Shown: piece by piece, positions 9,601 through 20,429 of the stretch | Layout of the letters: every line of letters starts with the position of its first letter | How positions within the stretch are numbered: position 1 is the stretch's first letter | From: Diadophis punctatus similis | Taxonomy: Eukaryota; Chordata; Lepidosauria; Squamata; Dipsadidae | DNA length: 64,000 nt | Reading direction: 5' to 3' | Assembly (NCBI GenBank): GCA_023053685.1 | Contig: JALIGW010000010.1 | Location: 8,907,012-8,971,011, forward strand | The notes under the pieces: generated by a model | What the model saw: the letters and a program-made list of their open reading frames with translations, nothing else | Databases searched by the model: none | Told to the model about the DNA's origin: nothing | Program-made: the position numbers and the translations under genes

Positions 9601-10275
9601 CCACAGGTTGCTATATTTATCCATATTATTACTCATTTAAATACACTGTCCACTCTTTTTCTCATGCTTTTTTTCCTAAGAACTTCTTGTATTCTTGTAT
9701 TCCTGGCTGGAATAAAAGTATATCTTCCTTAAAGCATCGATATACTATTTTAGCAAGGAGCTGAGCCAGTTGATACCTACTATTGTTAAATGCATGGCTG
9801 ATACAATTGTATTTTTTTCATTTTGAGTGCTTTTAGATACAATATCAGTATTCTCACTTTTTTAGTCAAATATTGTTTGTTCTGTATTGTGCCTATATAT
9901 TAAAACTGAGATATTACTAAAATGAAAAAGGGATCCTCATCTTGAATTCCTTATTTTCATATTATTTCATAACAATATACTGTATATCCCAAAGTAAAGT
10001 TTGCCCCAAATGGTTTTCTTTTCTATGTGAACAGAACAAAAGATTTATTTATTTAGCATATGGCATATAGGACATGGACTAGTAATATACCGTATATTAA
10101 CACAAGACAGTATTCCTGTATGAAGCTGAAGTAATCTGATATGCCATTTCCAGATAATTTCACTTAATTTAATATGAATATTCATTATTTACTATAATTT
10201 GTAATTTAATATGATTTAATTCATTACTATATTTTTTTCTAACATTTTAAATCAGAGTTTTGCCAGACTACAAAA
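9601..10275. other. AT-rich, no feature seen
   Basis: Low-GC sequence without long open frame, repeat match or RNA gene that I can recognise. Confidence 0.5.
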
Positions 10276-10283
10276 GGTACAGG

Positions 10284-10721
10284 CAGGAGTGGGCTTCAAA
10301 AATTTCAGCAACGGGTTCTCTGCCTGGTTGCTGGGTGGGTGTAACCATGGTGGGCGTGGCCTAGTCAGCCTCCTCCACCACGGGGGGGGGGGCATTTTCG
10401 CCTTCCCCAGGCTCCGGAGGCTTTCCTGAAGCTTCTGGGAGGGTGAAAACTGCCTCCCCTGGGCTCCGGAGACCCTTTGGAGGCTGGAAATGGGCCTGTT
10501 TCTGGCCTTCTGGAACTTCCGGGAGACCCATTTCTCCCCCTCCCGAGCCTCTGTGCGGGCCCTGCACTTACCTCACATCCAAAATGGACCACATGGAGAC
10601 TCCTGGGAGGGGCAGGTCAGGGTGGGAGGGGAGGGGCAGGATTTGGAGGTTCTCCGAACCAGCCATAACATTAGCTACAGGTTCTCCCGAACCCAGGCAA
10701 ACCTGTAGCAGCCCACCCCTG
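10284..10721. mobile_element. hAT MITE, TSD GGTACAGG
   Basis: Ends CAGGAGTGGGCTT / CAGCCCACCCCTG. The 8-bp sequence GGTACAGG is duplicated exactly at 10,276-10,283 and 10,722-10,729. GC-rich interior with inverted repeats built on CTCCGGAG and CCTTC. No coding evidence. Confidence 0.92.
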
Positions 10722-10729
10722 GGTACAGG

Positions 10730-11379
10730 AAAGAATTCCACCTCTTGACCAGATTCAGCTCTATGCCTCTTACATAGCTTGATAATATAATCTTACCATT
10801 AATTTTTTTCATGTCCACTCAGCTCTAGTAAAGTTGCTGGACTGCAGGGAGAACAAGAAATACATGGTGTTTTTTTTTTTAGCTGCGAAATATGTGTAAT
10901 AAATTTTAACTTTAATGCTTCTATTTTCTTTCCTGAACATGATGTAACCAGAAAGTTGCACTGGAGTTAGAAAATGAAGAAATTTGTTATAAACTGGTAT
11001 AACAATTTTACCAGGAAAATTAAGAAAATTAATTTAAATGATAGGAATCTGGCTGCAACTGGGGATGTCAGATACAAAACCTAGTTTCTTTTTTACTCTG
11101 ATGCTAGGGTAGATAGAAAGAGGACATTGGAGGAGATGGGAGTTTCTTGGTAGCCCTAGAATAATAATTGCTGGCGATAAAAGAAAGACAAAAGAAGAAC
11201 AAAAGACTACTTATGATTAAAAGGTAAAAAGAGAAGGTATAACACTTGCTTCTGGGCACTACAAATACTACAAAAAATACTGAACACTTTAGGATACAAA
11301 TGATTCAGGGCAAAACACATGGCTATAGAGGGTCACAAGTTTCATCAGCAAGAGTTTCACCAAGTAATTTAGCTTAGGA
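10730..11379. other. AT-rich, no feature seen
   Basis: No open frame or repeat recognised. Confidence 0.5.
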
Positions 11380-11384
11380 AGGTT

Positions 11385-11612
11385 TATAAGTTTGTGTATT
11401 TATTTGTTTGTCTATCTGTCTACATCCTTTATTATTTTTACAAATACAACACACCTTCCTTTTCCTATTTCCCCCCAACAACATCCCTGTGAGGTTGGGC
11501 TGAGAGAACATGAGTGGCCCAAGGTCACCCAGCTGGTTTTCATGACTAAGGTGGGACTAGAACTCATGGTCTACCACTTTCAAGTCTAGTGCCTTAACCA
11601 CTACACCAGAAA
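11385..11612 (-). mobile_element. tRNA-derived SINE
   Basis: On the minus strand the head contains TGGTGTAGTGGTTAAGG (11,592-11,608), an A-box-like pol III promoter, and TGAGTTCTAGTCCC (about 11,550), a B-box-like element, followed by AAGxxAGCTGGGTGACCTTGGGCCA and a T-rich tail region. It lacks the GTTGACTCAGCCTTCC body of Sauria SINEs, so it is another tRNA SINE family. Confidence 0.7.
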
Positions 11613-12097
11613 AGCCAATAGGAAGATAATCAGCCTAGATGCAGCCTGGAAATTCATAAAGGGATCTGGCAGCCAAGAGAGATAAATTACTACATGGGTT
11701 TTTTTTTCAGAAGCAGCCATGGCTGTTGGCATTTTTGCCAAGTGAAGTTGGCTTGCTTAAATGTGTACTCTGTTTTTGATGTATTGCATGATATATTGCA
11801 GCTATGTAGACTTCTCTGCTATTGGGAGAAAGAGACTGCTAGATCAGAACACACTTCCCTTCAGGACATCAGGAAAATCATCCTATTATTATCTGAAGTT
11901 GTTCTTGCATTTATAAAACATTATCTCTATGGAGATTGTTTTTTTCTAATACAAATGGAAAAGAATGTTTTTGTATGTTCCTACCCATGGTTTTGAAATA
12001 TTCTTATCCAATCCACAGAAGGAGGGAGGAAAGGACAAGGCCTGCTGATTAAAGCCTTGGAAGTAAGTTTGTTTAGAATAAATTAAAGCAGGAGCTG
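11613..12097. other. No feature seen
   Basis: A 100-codon open frame at 11,694-11,996 has no recognisable domain and AT-rich composition. Confidence 0.4.
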
Positions 12098-12398
12098 AAA
12101 GGGATGTGATGCCTCAGCTGTCTAGCAATAACATCTACCAGCTGGCATGTGAACCAAGGTCATGTCAATGGACACCTGTCGAAGCCGGGCGGGAACCTGC
12201 AACTGGACTGATTGGCCCATGTGACCTGAGAGACCTAGAGGGATGGGGAAATCTTATTCTTTTAACTATCCCTGCACGGGAATAATTTAGAGCTAGCTTC
12301 ACTTTTGTAAGTGCCAATATGATGTACTCAATAAAGGGTTTCTCGAACCTGAATTAAGTGTCAGAGTCCTGACTTCCTGGAGTTCATTACTCAGAATG
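12098..12398 (+). other. Putative LTR of an unclassified retroelement
   Basis: A segment starting near TGTGATGCCTCAGCTG holds a polyadenylation signal (AATAAAGGG, about 12,330) followed within 60 bp by TTACTCAGAA; this is how a plus-strand LTR would look. Sequence just downstream (12,396-12,650) is open for 84 codons and proline-rich, as a gag N-terminus can be. No partner LTR is seen in the window, so this stays tentative. Confidence 0.35.
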
Positions 12399-12623
12399 AT
12401 GACAGACCGGCCAGCGCCACCTCATCCCGGTCCAGGCCGACCAGGCACTAATCTGCAACCTGGTGGCGACCATCTGGGCCAGAGTGCGGCCAGCCTTACA
12501 TCCGCAAAACTGCCTCAGCCCCACTCCCTGGGCTTGCACATGGGGAAGCCACGCTGCCCATCTCTCCCTCTCTCCTCATCCTTTCCTGAGCACGGAGCCG
12601 CAGGCAAGCGTTGGTGGTTTGCG

Positions 12624-12715
12624 GCAGAGGTGGGTTTCAGCAGATTCTGACCAGTTCTAGAAAACTGGCAGCGGAAATTTTGAGTAGTTCGGAGAACCAG
12701 TAAATACCACCTCTG
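12624..12715. mobile_element. Short hAT MITE
   Basis: 92 bp between CAGAGGTGGGTTTCAGC and GGTATT-type complementary end ACCACCTCTG, with internal CCAGTTCTAG/CTGGCAGC inverted sequence. The flanks do not form a clear 8-bp duplication. Confidence 0.6.
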
Positions 12716-12978
12716 ACTGGCTAGCTGACCCATCTATTCTCTACCTCCCGAGTCCCAGCTGATTGGGAGGAAATGGGGATTTTGCAGTATCCTTCCCCTG
12801 GAGCGGGGAGGGAATGAGATTTTGCAGTATCCTTTCCCTGGAGTGGGGTGGGAATGGAGATTTTACAGCATCCTTCCCCTGTCACGCCCACAAAGCCACA
12901 ACCACAAAGCCACACCCACAAAGCCATGCCACGCCCACAAAGCCCACAGAACCGGTAGTAAAAAAAATTGAAACTCAC
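12716..12978 (-). mobile_element. hAT-A type end, reversed, with tandem repeat
   Basis: The right edge is the complement of CAGTGGTGAGTTTCAATTTTTTT followed by ACCGGTTCTGTGGGCTTTGTGGGCGTGGC, the left end of hAT-A elements (compare 4,184). To its left a GGAGxGGGGxGGGAATGxxGATTTTxCAGxATCCTTxCCCTG unit is repeated three times at about 12,765-12,880. Confidence 0.6.
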
Positions 12979-13975
12979 CACTGGCATTGCAGGGGGGGCA
13001 GAAGCAGAACTGCCCTCTCTGCTTCAGGCATGGAGGCAGTGGTGGGGAGGGTGGACAAGAAGCGAAGCTGCTGCTCCACAGGTTTTTTTAACTGCCAGAG
13101 GCTCTGGGCAGAGGCTTCTCATTTTCATCCCTCCACCATCATTGCCTCTCTGTGGCTCTCCGCTCATTTCTCCCAGACCCGCACATGTATTTGTGTGTGC
13201 GCACATGCGGGGTGTGAGGTGTCTGGCACAGCAGGGGCTCTGCAGCCTACTGCGACCACCAAGCTGGCACTCCAAGGAGCAGGTGTGGTGGTGGCAGCAC
13301 TGGCAGAGTGGGGGGATGCACATGATTGGGACCACCGGACATGCCTCTCCATCCCATGTAGCTGGAATGGTCAGGTGGCTGCCTGGTGCATCCAGCAGGC
13401 TGGACAGTGAGCCTCTCCCCTGCGCCTCTGCCTCTGGGTACTGCCATTGACCAAGACAAGATGAGGCATGTAGTGGGCAGCTGGCACGAGACACCATTGG
13501 GCCACCTACTCCATTTTGCTTGCGATTGGAGAGCTGGTCTCCTTGGCCTGCACATGGAGAGTGTTCCCCTTGTATACCTGGTGCACCTCAGCACCACTGT
13601 GGGCCGATGCCACCACTGAGGCTGCCAGCAGCTCACACAGGTCCATTAGGCTGCTGCCATTGCCACCCAGAGCACCAGGCCCACCCAGCATGAAGGAGGC
13701 TAAGCGGCCAGCTACAAATGCCCAGGCCCAGCAGGCAAAAGTCAGCCACCGCGAGTGGGGAAAGCCATATCCCCATCAGCGTCATGGTTGCCCAGGCTCA
13801 GCCAGGATTGTGTGCCTCCTCCCATCTTCTGGGCCTGGGTGGCCATGGCTCTGATGGGGATACGGCTTTCCCTGCTCGCGGCCTTTCTACCTGGCTGCTT
13901 CACCTCCTTTGAGCTGGGCAGGTCTACCGAGCGGCAGCAGGGCCGAGATGCATCGGGTGCCCAAGGGGAACACGC
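12979..13975. other. GC-rich unassigned segment with inverted repeat
   Basis: Several overlapping frames are open on both strands because of high GC, but none shows a known domain. An imperfect foldback of about 55-bp arms, built on GCGAGTGGGGAAAGCC / GGCTTTCCCTGCTCGC, lies at about 13,750-13,890. The segment may be interior cargo of a hAT-type element, like the GC-rich interiors at 2,640-3,400 and 19,200-19,930. Confidence 0.35.
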
Positions 13976-15240
13976 TGTTGTGTCCCAGCACCACAACCCA
14001 CAGAAAAACACACACACAACTGTTTGCTACAAAAGCAAAGGAGTCTTTTTTACTAATGAAGATGCTTAGTAAAAGCGCAGGGGTTTAAAGTCCAGAAACA
14101 AACATAAATAGAGTCTCAGGGAATAAAGTTCCTTCGTCTCTTTGTGAGTTATTAGCCAAAGTTCAAATGTCCAAAACAAATACCAATTAAGTCTTTCTTA
14201 TCTCAACTCACTCACTCGAGTTGGCTGGAATCCCAGAAATAAGCATTCCAGAAGCTGCTATTTCCAAACACAGAACTCAAAACAGGAACGCAGATGCAAA
14301 AGGATTCTGAAGTGCTCAGAGATCACAGGTGTTGCTTTCAGTACCAAGTGCTGAGTGCGCCAGTCCTAAATAGCCTGAGGGCATGGCCCATTAGCCCTCA
14401 GCTTTACCTGCAAGGAGACCTCTGGCTGTGAAGCCAATCCTGTCTGCTAGCTGCTCTGCGAGCCCTAGCATCCTCTGAGGACTCACTCTACACCAGCTGA
14501 GAAGGTCCAGAAGGCCTTGGCTGGTCTTCCTCCTCTGGCACTGAGTCCTCATCGCTGTCAGACTCAGGTGCCAGGTACACAGGGTGATAGTACCATGCCA
14601 TGGGTGGCTCTAGGTCCTCTGGATCCTCGACCAGCTGCACGGGACATGGGCAAGCCACAACACACGCTCCATGTGCAGGCCAAGGGCAAGACCCGTGAGG
14701 GGGCCAAGGAGAAGATGACCAATGGTGACCTGCTCTCCAGCCGCAGGCCAAAACAGACAATGGGATGGAGTAAGAACGTCCAATGGTCTGCATCACGTGC
14801 CTCCCCCTGCCTCCATCTCCGCCTCCGCCTGCTGCTGAGGCTGCTGCCACATGTGCTGCTGGGACGGCGAGCCCAGAGGAATGGGCTCTGGAACTCCAGA
14901 GTGCACCAGCTGATGGGCCAGAAAACATCGGTCCCCACACCCAAAGGACGGCAAGCATGCGATGGCTGACAGTTTCCAGCACAAGCCAACCCACCCCCTG
15001 CATCACCTCACCTCACCTCACTTCCTCCTGGTGGACGAGCCTCCCACCCATCCACTGCCCCATCCAACGGAGACCCCTGGATTCCCTCCCTAACACTGCC
15101 CAGCCCATGCGAGTGATGTTGAGCTGGACATGCCCTGTGGGCCTCGGCCAGTCGGCCGTGACCACCCCAGCCACACTCCCCACACCACACCCTGGCCCCC
15201 TGAGAACAACCACAATGCTGATGCGGCCCGCAATGAAATC
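13976..15240 (-). other. Possible decayed retroelement with acidic ORF end
   Basis: On the minus strand a frame of 172 codons ends at 14,488; its last 40 codons are highly acidic and proline-rich (EDPEDLEPP, APESDSDEDSVPEEEDQ), unlike random GC-rich translation, while its N-terminal part looks non-coding. The adjacent 13,976-14,480 could be an LTR or 3' region (it starts TGTTGTGTCCCAGC). I cannot assign a family and see no second LTR. Confidence 0.3.
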
Positions 15241-15463
15241 GAGTTTGATACTCCTGACCTATGTCAACTTCCCTTCCTTATGGGGTCATGTTATGTACAG
15301 TTTCTTTAATATAAACTATACTATTTACAAGCTCTTTGATCAAATTCTAATTTTTAATTCAAATGACTGTTGCCTTTTATGATAAACAAAGCAATTTAGA
15401 GTTTCACCAGAGAAAATTTCTTCCCAAATACTTCAGTTTATTCATGGCACCAATAGGTTAAAT

Positions 15464-15765
15464 CAGGGGTGAAATCCTCCCGGTTCGCCCGGGCCAGTCC
15501 TTCGGCGTATAGCCGATGGAACTGGCGGCGGTCGCGGCGCGGAGCTTCTCCCGCCCCCTTTCCCGGCCCGGCTGAACACAAACATTCGGGTTATTTTTCC
15601 CTCTGTGCATGCGCGCGCATGCACAGAGGGAAAAATAACCCGAATGGCGGTGTTCAGCCGGGCCGGGAAAGCGGGCGGGAGAAGCTCCGCGCCGCGACCG
15701 CCGCCAGTTCCATCGGCTATACGCCGAAGGACTGGCCCGGGCGAACCGGGAGGATTTCACCCCTG
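15464..15765. mobile_element. Near-perfect palindromic hAT MITE, TSD GGTTAAAT
   Basis: A 302-bp element in which the two 150-bp halves are reverse complements with about four mismatches, centred on GTGCATGCGCGCGCATGCAC near 15,613. GGTTAAAT is duplicated exactly at 15,456-15,463 and 15,766-15,773. Open frames of about 100 codons on both strands are mirror images caused by the palindrome, not genes. The low arm divergence suggests a young insertion. Confidence 0.93.
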
Positions 15766-16149
15766 GGTTAAATGAAATCAATCATTTGCCTGAGCAATAA
15801 CAATATCTGTTATGCCAATTTATGTACACACAATTCTGTATTATAATCTAAGACCAGCTGTCATGTGTCTTTATACAAATGAAGAACATTTACAATGCAG
15901 AAGTATCATAAAGTATCCCATTTACAATTTAGACAATTCCTTTAGAATATTCCAATGGTTTCTATAAGAACAATCAAAAATTGGCTGCCTTGTAGGTAAC
16001 ATCTCAATGTTATTCATTTTTTTTCTACTAACATAGAAACATGAAAGTAAAGTATATTCATGTATGTGTGTTTGTGTATGCATATTCTTTTTAAATTGTG
16101 AAGGCCCTCTATAAATCAGGCAGAGTCAATGAACAGAAAAATATATACA

Positions 16150-17458
16150 CAGGTAGTCCTCAACTTACAACAGTTCATTTAGTGACCTTCAGAGTTACAA
16201 CAGCATTGAAAAAGTGACTTATAACTGTTTTTCACACTTATGACCTTTGCAGCATTCCTATGCTTCAGATGCTTGGCAACTGGTTCATATTGATCACCAT
16301 TGCTGTGTCCCAATGTCATGTGGTCACATTTTGCAACCTTTTGACAAGCAAAATTAATGAGAAAGCCAGATTCACTTAACAACCATGTTATTAACTTATC
16401 AACTGCAGTGTTTCACTTAACAACTGAAGCAAGAAAGGTCATAAAATGGGGCAAAACTCACTTAACAAATGTCTCACTTAAGCATAGAAATTTTGGGCTC
16501 TGTAAAAGAGGTGATGATAAAATGGGCACAAAACTTCGGGTATAACATAGAACTGGAGAAATGGGAGAAGGTTTGGAGTAAAAGTTACAAAATGACAAAA
16601 TCCGTTGCATATGTTTTATAGAAATGTTTTATAGATGGCACCTGCTACTAGCAAGGATTGCAAAAATGTGCTCCAATGCATCGCCGGAATGTTGGAAGTG
16701 TAAATACAATACAGGAACATACTACCACATATGGTGGTCTTGTTCCAAAGCAAAACAATACTGGCAAAGGATAAAGAAATGGATTGAAGAAATAACAAAT
16801 CAATACATAGAAATGAAACCGGAATTATTTTTGTTAGGGATATTTACGGGAAATCGGGATAAAAAGACGCAATACTTAATTATACACATCATCATAGCAG
16901 CAAGAATAATATTCGCACAGAATTGGAAGAACAATAACATACCAACAGAGGATTGTGTGATCAAAAAAATCTTAGGGTGTGCAGAGATGGATAGGCTTAC
17001 TAAAGAAGAAGAAGAATCAGAATACTATAAGATATGGGATGACTGGTATAAATGGTTAAACAATAGATCTATAGGTTAGGAACAATGAATTTTAAGATGG
17101 TATAGAAGTAAGAAAAGGTGCTAAGTAACAGTAAAAATGAAATATCCTTGTATTAAAATAGTACTATTGTAAAATTGATATATTAGTAAGGAAAATATTA
17201 TTGTTCAACATAAAGAGAAAATTATGTAAGGACTGATTTATATGTTCATATGTTTATATTATATGTATATATCATAAGTTTATCTAAATGTAAATTGAAA
17301 AGAGGGACAAACGAATGTGAAATGGATGTAAATGAATATGGGATAACTGTCAAATAAATAGATTGTAAAAATCTTTTTTAACAAAAAACGTTTAATAAAA
17401 ATTATTTTTAAAAAAGAAATTTTGGGCTCAATTGTAGTCATAATTCAAGGTCCACCTA
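16150..17458. mobile_element. Mariner-like MITE split by an L1
   Basis: Left part 16,150-16,500 starts CAGGTAGTCCTCAACTTAC; right part 17,430-17,458 ends TTCAAGGTCCACCTA. Together they correspond to the complete 384-bp element at 50,767-51,150, which is flanked by TA. It contains no coding sequence. Confidence 0.85.
16501..17414 (+). pseudogene. 5'-truncated L1 LINE, ORF2 C-terminus
   Basis: The frame 16,624-17,079 (151 codons) is the C-terminal end of L1 ORF2p, with the cysteine motif seen as CWKCKYNTGTYYHIWWSC followed by a basic and aromatic tail. After the stop come about 330 bp of AT-rich 3' UTR with AATAAA near 17,393 and a short A-run. The insertion is bounded by an exact 15-bp duplication, AGAAATTTTGGGCTC, at 16,486-16,500 and 17,415-17,429, which is host MITE sequence. 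The catalytic RT is missing, so this is a dead copy. Confidence 0.92.
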
Positions 17459-17783
17459 TAGTACCAATTATTTATATGATTAGTCTTTGTGGAATGTAAA
17501 CAATCAGCACAATAATATGCTCTCCTCCAATCTGAAAAACTAATCTTGCTTAAAATTATTAGTAATTTCTCTCCAATTTGCTTAATATTTACATTTTCAT
17601 TTGATTTTAATCAAATAAATTAATGATCTTTTATTTTTATGTTTATTAAGATAAAGAAAAAGATTATTGGATATTATTGAGAAATAATAATATGACTTCC
17701 TGCACAATCTGAAAATGTTGCTAGATTAGAACTAGATTGTTTGGATCTCAATTTTATTTGCACATGCTCCCTCTGGTACCCTG

Positions 17784-17892
17784 TTCCCAAGTGCCTACTA
17801 TTCCAGGAAGTTGTCTTCAGCGGAAAGGAACTATACCATATGGGACAAGAAACTGCTGGCTGTGAAGGTGGCCTTTGAGATCTGGTGGCACG
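17784..17892 (+). pseudogene. Gypsy RNase H fragment
   Basis: A short frame reads [11 protein letters not shown] then [15 protein letters not shown], the conserved early RNase H segment of Gypsy pol (compare SKKLTTTERRW and EAFAVRWALLTWRQFLEG in the element at 23,410-29,845). About 36 codons; nothing before or after it belongs to the same element. Confidence 0.7.
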
Positions 17893-19071
17893 TTTGCTAC
17901 ATTTTTAATCAGTCAGTTCAGAACAATGTAATTGTAACATTTTTAATGTTTTATGAAGAATAAGTACAAATTCATTTGATAATTGTGTTAGGTTGCTTAT
18001 AATCGGAACAGGACGTTTAGGCACGTGCCTCTTTCGCCCCCAGCCACCCTCCTCAGCCCATTTATAGCCAGCTTTCCTCCTCCACTGGCCCTCCCCCAAC
18101 CATTCTCCACAGCCAATGGGCCAATGGCCCTCCACCCCTTGCCCTTTGTCCCTGCCCATTTGCCCAAACACCATTTGACCTGGACCTTTGGCTACATGGT
18201 ACAAATAGCCCCAGCCAATCAGGTAGCAGGCAGAAGCAATGGTACTGCAGGAGCAGTGTGCAATGCAAGACTTTTTTAAAAAAAAATACCGTGGCTGCTC
18301 CATAGGTTTTGGGGTCTTGCAGATCTGTCACCAGGAACAGAGGGAGGGGCAGTATCAGCTGACAGGGGCACTGGGGGGGCAGACAGGTGAGAGTGTGTTG
18401 GGGGGCACCAGGAAGGGAGGGAGGGCTGCCTCAAGGGAGTTTCACAAAGGCAGCTTAGCTCACAACTCAGTCAACTCCAATGAAAGAGGGAAGAGGATCA
18501 AGATGGGCACAGTTCTGGTATTGCGGGGGGGGCTGGGGGTACACAGGTGAACGGCAAGGCCGGCACTGCTTCTGCAATTTCAGGGGCTGGGGGTTGGGGG
18601 GCTGAGCAGACCAGACTAGACGGTGGAGCTGAGCCAACCGAAAAGCTAAATAGCAGGCCGAGAGAGCTGACCAGAGCAGAGACAAGGCTGAAAAGACCCG
18701 AGCACTGAAGGAGAGAAGGAAGCTGGCAGAAAAAATGACACAAGGCCGGAGCAGCAAACAATGCAAGTGAAGGCAACAATTAAGCTAGAGGTCCCAATAG
18801 GAAGGGAGGCAAGACCCCAGTAGAGAATAAAAATAAACACAGGACAGAAAATAAAAGACAAATAAATAGGCAAATAATAAGGACAAGAATGGAACATTAG
18901 AAATCAAGAAAGAATAGGATTAATAAAGATCAATCAAATAAATAAGGCAAATCTTAAATAATAAAGTAGGGAGGAATTGGAGGTCAAAAATAAAAAAAAT
19001 ATAGGGAAGAAAAGGATAAAACTAAAACAATAGTAAGCAAGTTACATAAATAACAAGGTAGAAAAACAAGC
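17893..19071. other. Unassigned; possible CR1 5' region
   Basis: GC-rich to about 18,700, then very A-rich and T-poor sequence (18,700-19,070) that continues after the inserted element at 20,075-20,170. Because a CR1 ORF1 begins downstream at about 20,440, this could be CR1 5' UTR; that is inference only. Confidence 0.3.
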
Positions 19072-19079
19072 ACATAGAC

Positions 19080-20066
19080 TAAAGTGACCAGATTTTTTTT
19101 TCTTCAAGCGGGACACCATTGACGGGGGTGGGTTTCTCCATTTGAGTTTTGCCCTCTGCGCATGCGCAGAATGCTGCGCATGCGCAGAGGGCAAAACAGC
19201 AAATGTCGGCGTCCAGGTGAGGTGGGGGGGGAGGGGGGAGGGGGGGGAGGCGGGAGGGCGCTTGGATGCCTGCAGCTCACGACAGGTAAGCTGCCAGCGG
19301 CCTCCTTTCCCCGTCTCCCGCCTCCCGTTCGTTGCTTGCCAGCCCGGCCGAAGGGAAGGCGGGAGGCGAGGAAAGGCCTCCCGAAAGGAGGGGAGGCTTC
19401 GGGAGCCCGCCTCCCTTTCGGCCCGAAAGGGAGGCGGGCTCCCGAAGCCTCCCCTCCTTTTGGGAGGCCTTTCCTCGCCTCCCGCCTTCCCTTCGGCCGG
19501 GCTGGCTCGCCTCCCCTCCTTTCGGGAGGCCTTTCCTCGCCTCCCGCCTTCCCTTCGGCTGGGCTGGCAAGCAACGAACGGGAGGCGGGAGACGGGGAAA
19601 GGAGGCCGCCGGCAGCTTACCTGCTCCAAGCATCCAAGCGCCGTGGTCTCCCGGTCGCCCACCCGGCCCCAGGGCAACGGCGGCAGCGAGGCGACGGGGG
19701 GAAGAAAGGGGAGGGGGACGAGGAAGGGCTGTTTGCGCCGCTCGTAAGCTCAAAGCGGCGACGGCTCCTCGTCCCTCACCCCTCCCAACCGCAGCAGTGC
19801 CTCCGAGGGCGGGGCTAGGGATGGGGCGGGGGAAGGAGAGGAGGAGCAGCCTCCCTTCCCCCTCCCCCCAGCTTCCAGCGCCCGCCCGCCACCAACGCTG
19901 GCCCGAGCTGAGAGGCCTGCTGCCTTTCAGGCCGATTTTTTGAAAGAATGCCCTAGTCGGGCATTGTTTTAAAAAATCGGGACTTTTTAAGAGGGCGGGC
20001 GGGACGCGGGACAAATGGCGAAAAAGCGGGTGTGTCCCGCCAAAATCGGGACGTCTGGTCACCTTA
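19080..20066. mobile_element. hAT-like element with CpG-rich cargo, TSD ACATAGAC
   Basis: Same terminal inverted repeats as 2,600-3,509 (TAAAGTGACCAGA / TCTGGTCACCTTA), with ACATAGAC exactly duplicated at 19,072-19,079 and 20,067-20,074. The cargo includes a GCGCATGCGCAG palindrome, a long inverted repeat (about 19,260-19,640, arms based on CCCGAAAGG, GGAGGCGGG and GCTTGGATGC), GC boxes (GGGCGGGGC near 19,810) and, at both arm ends, CAGGTAAGCTGCC, a consensus splice donor. This looks like a CpG-island promoter plus exon edge, duplicated in inverted orientation. Confidence 0.82.
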
Positions 20067-20429
20067 ACATAGACAGAAAAAAGGATATAAAAAATAGGGA
20101 TAATTATCTAAAACAGAGAAGGTAGAAATAAGGCTAAGAACAAAGCACATCCACCAACCAAAAATGGGATTTATAAATTCTAAATTTTTAAACCTTAAAA
20201 CTTTTACATTTGGAAAACTTTATATGAACTATTACATTTTTAAAATATTAACTTAAATTTTTCTTCTGGAAAACTGTGGCAAAAATCTTCCATATCCTTA
20301 AATAAACAACTAAAATGAAACATTTTAAATCTATGTTTTATCCCTTTCTTCAAAAATATATTGAAGTAAAATCTCCTACTTTTAATAATGTTTTTAGCCT
20401 TAAACAACCAGCAAAAAGAAACAAACTAA

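Noticed and set aside
15458..15781. Two open frames of 100-107 codons on opposite strands with nearly the same protein
   Set aside because: The near-perfect palindrome forces identical translations; no codon bias or domain.
19042..20062. Frames of 150-261 codons on both strands
   Set aside because: GC-rich inverted duplicate; no frame has a known domain.
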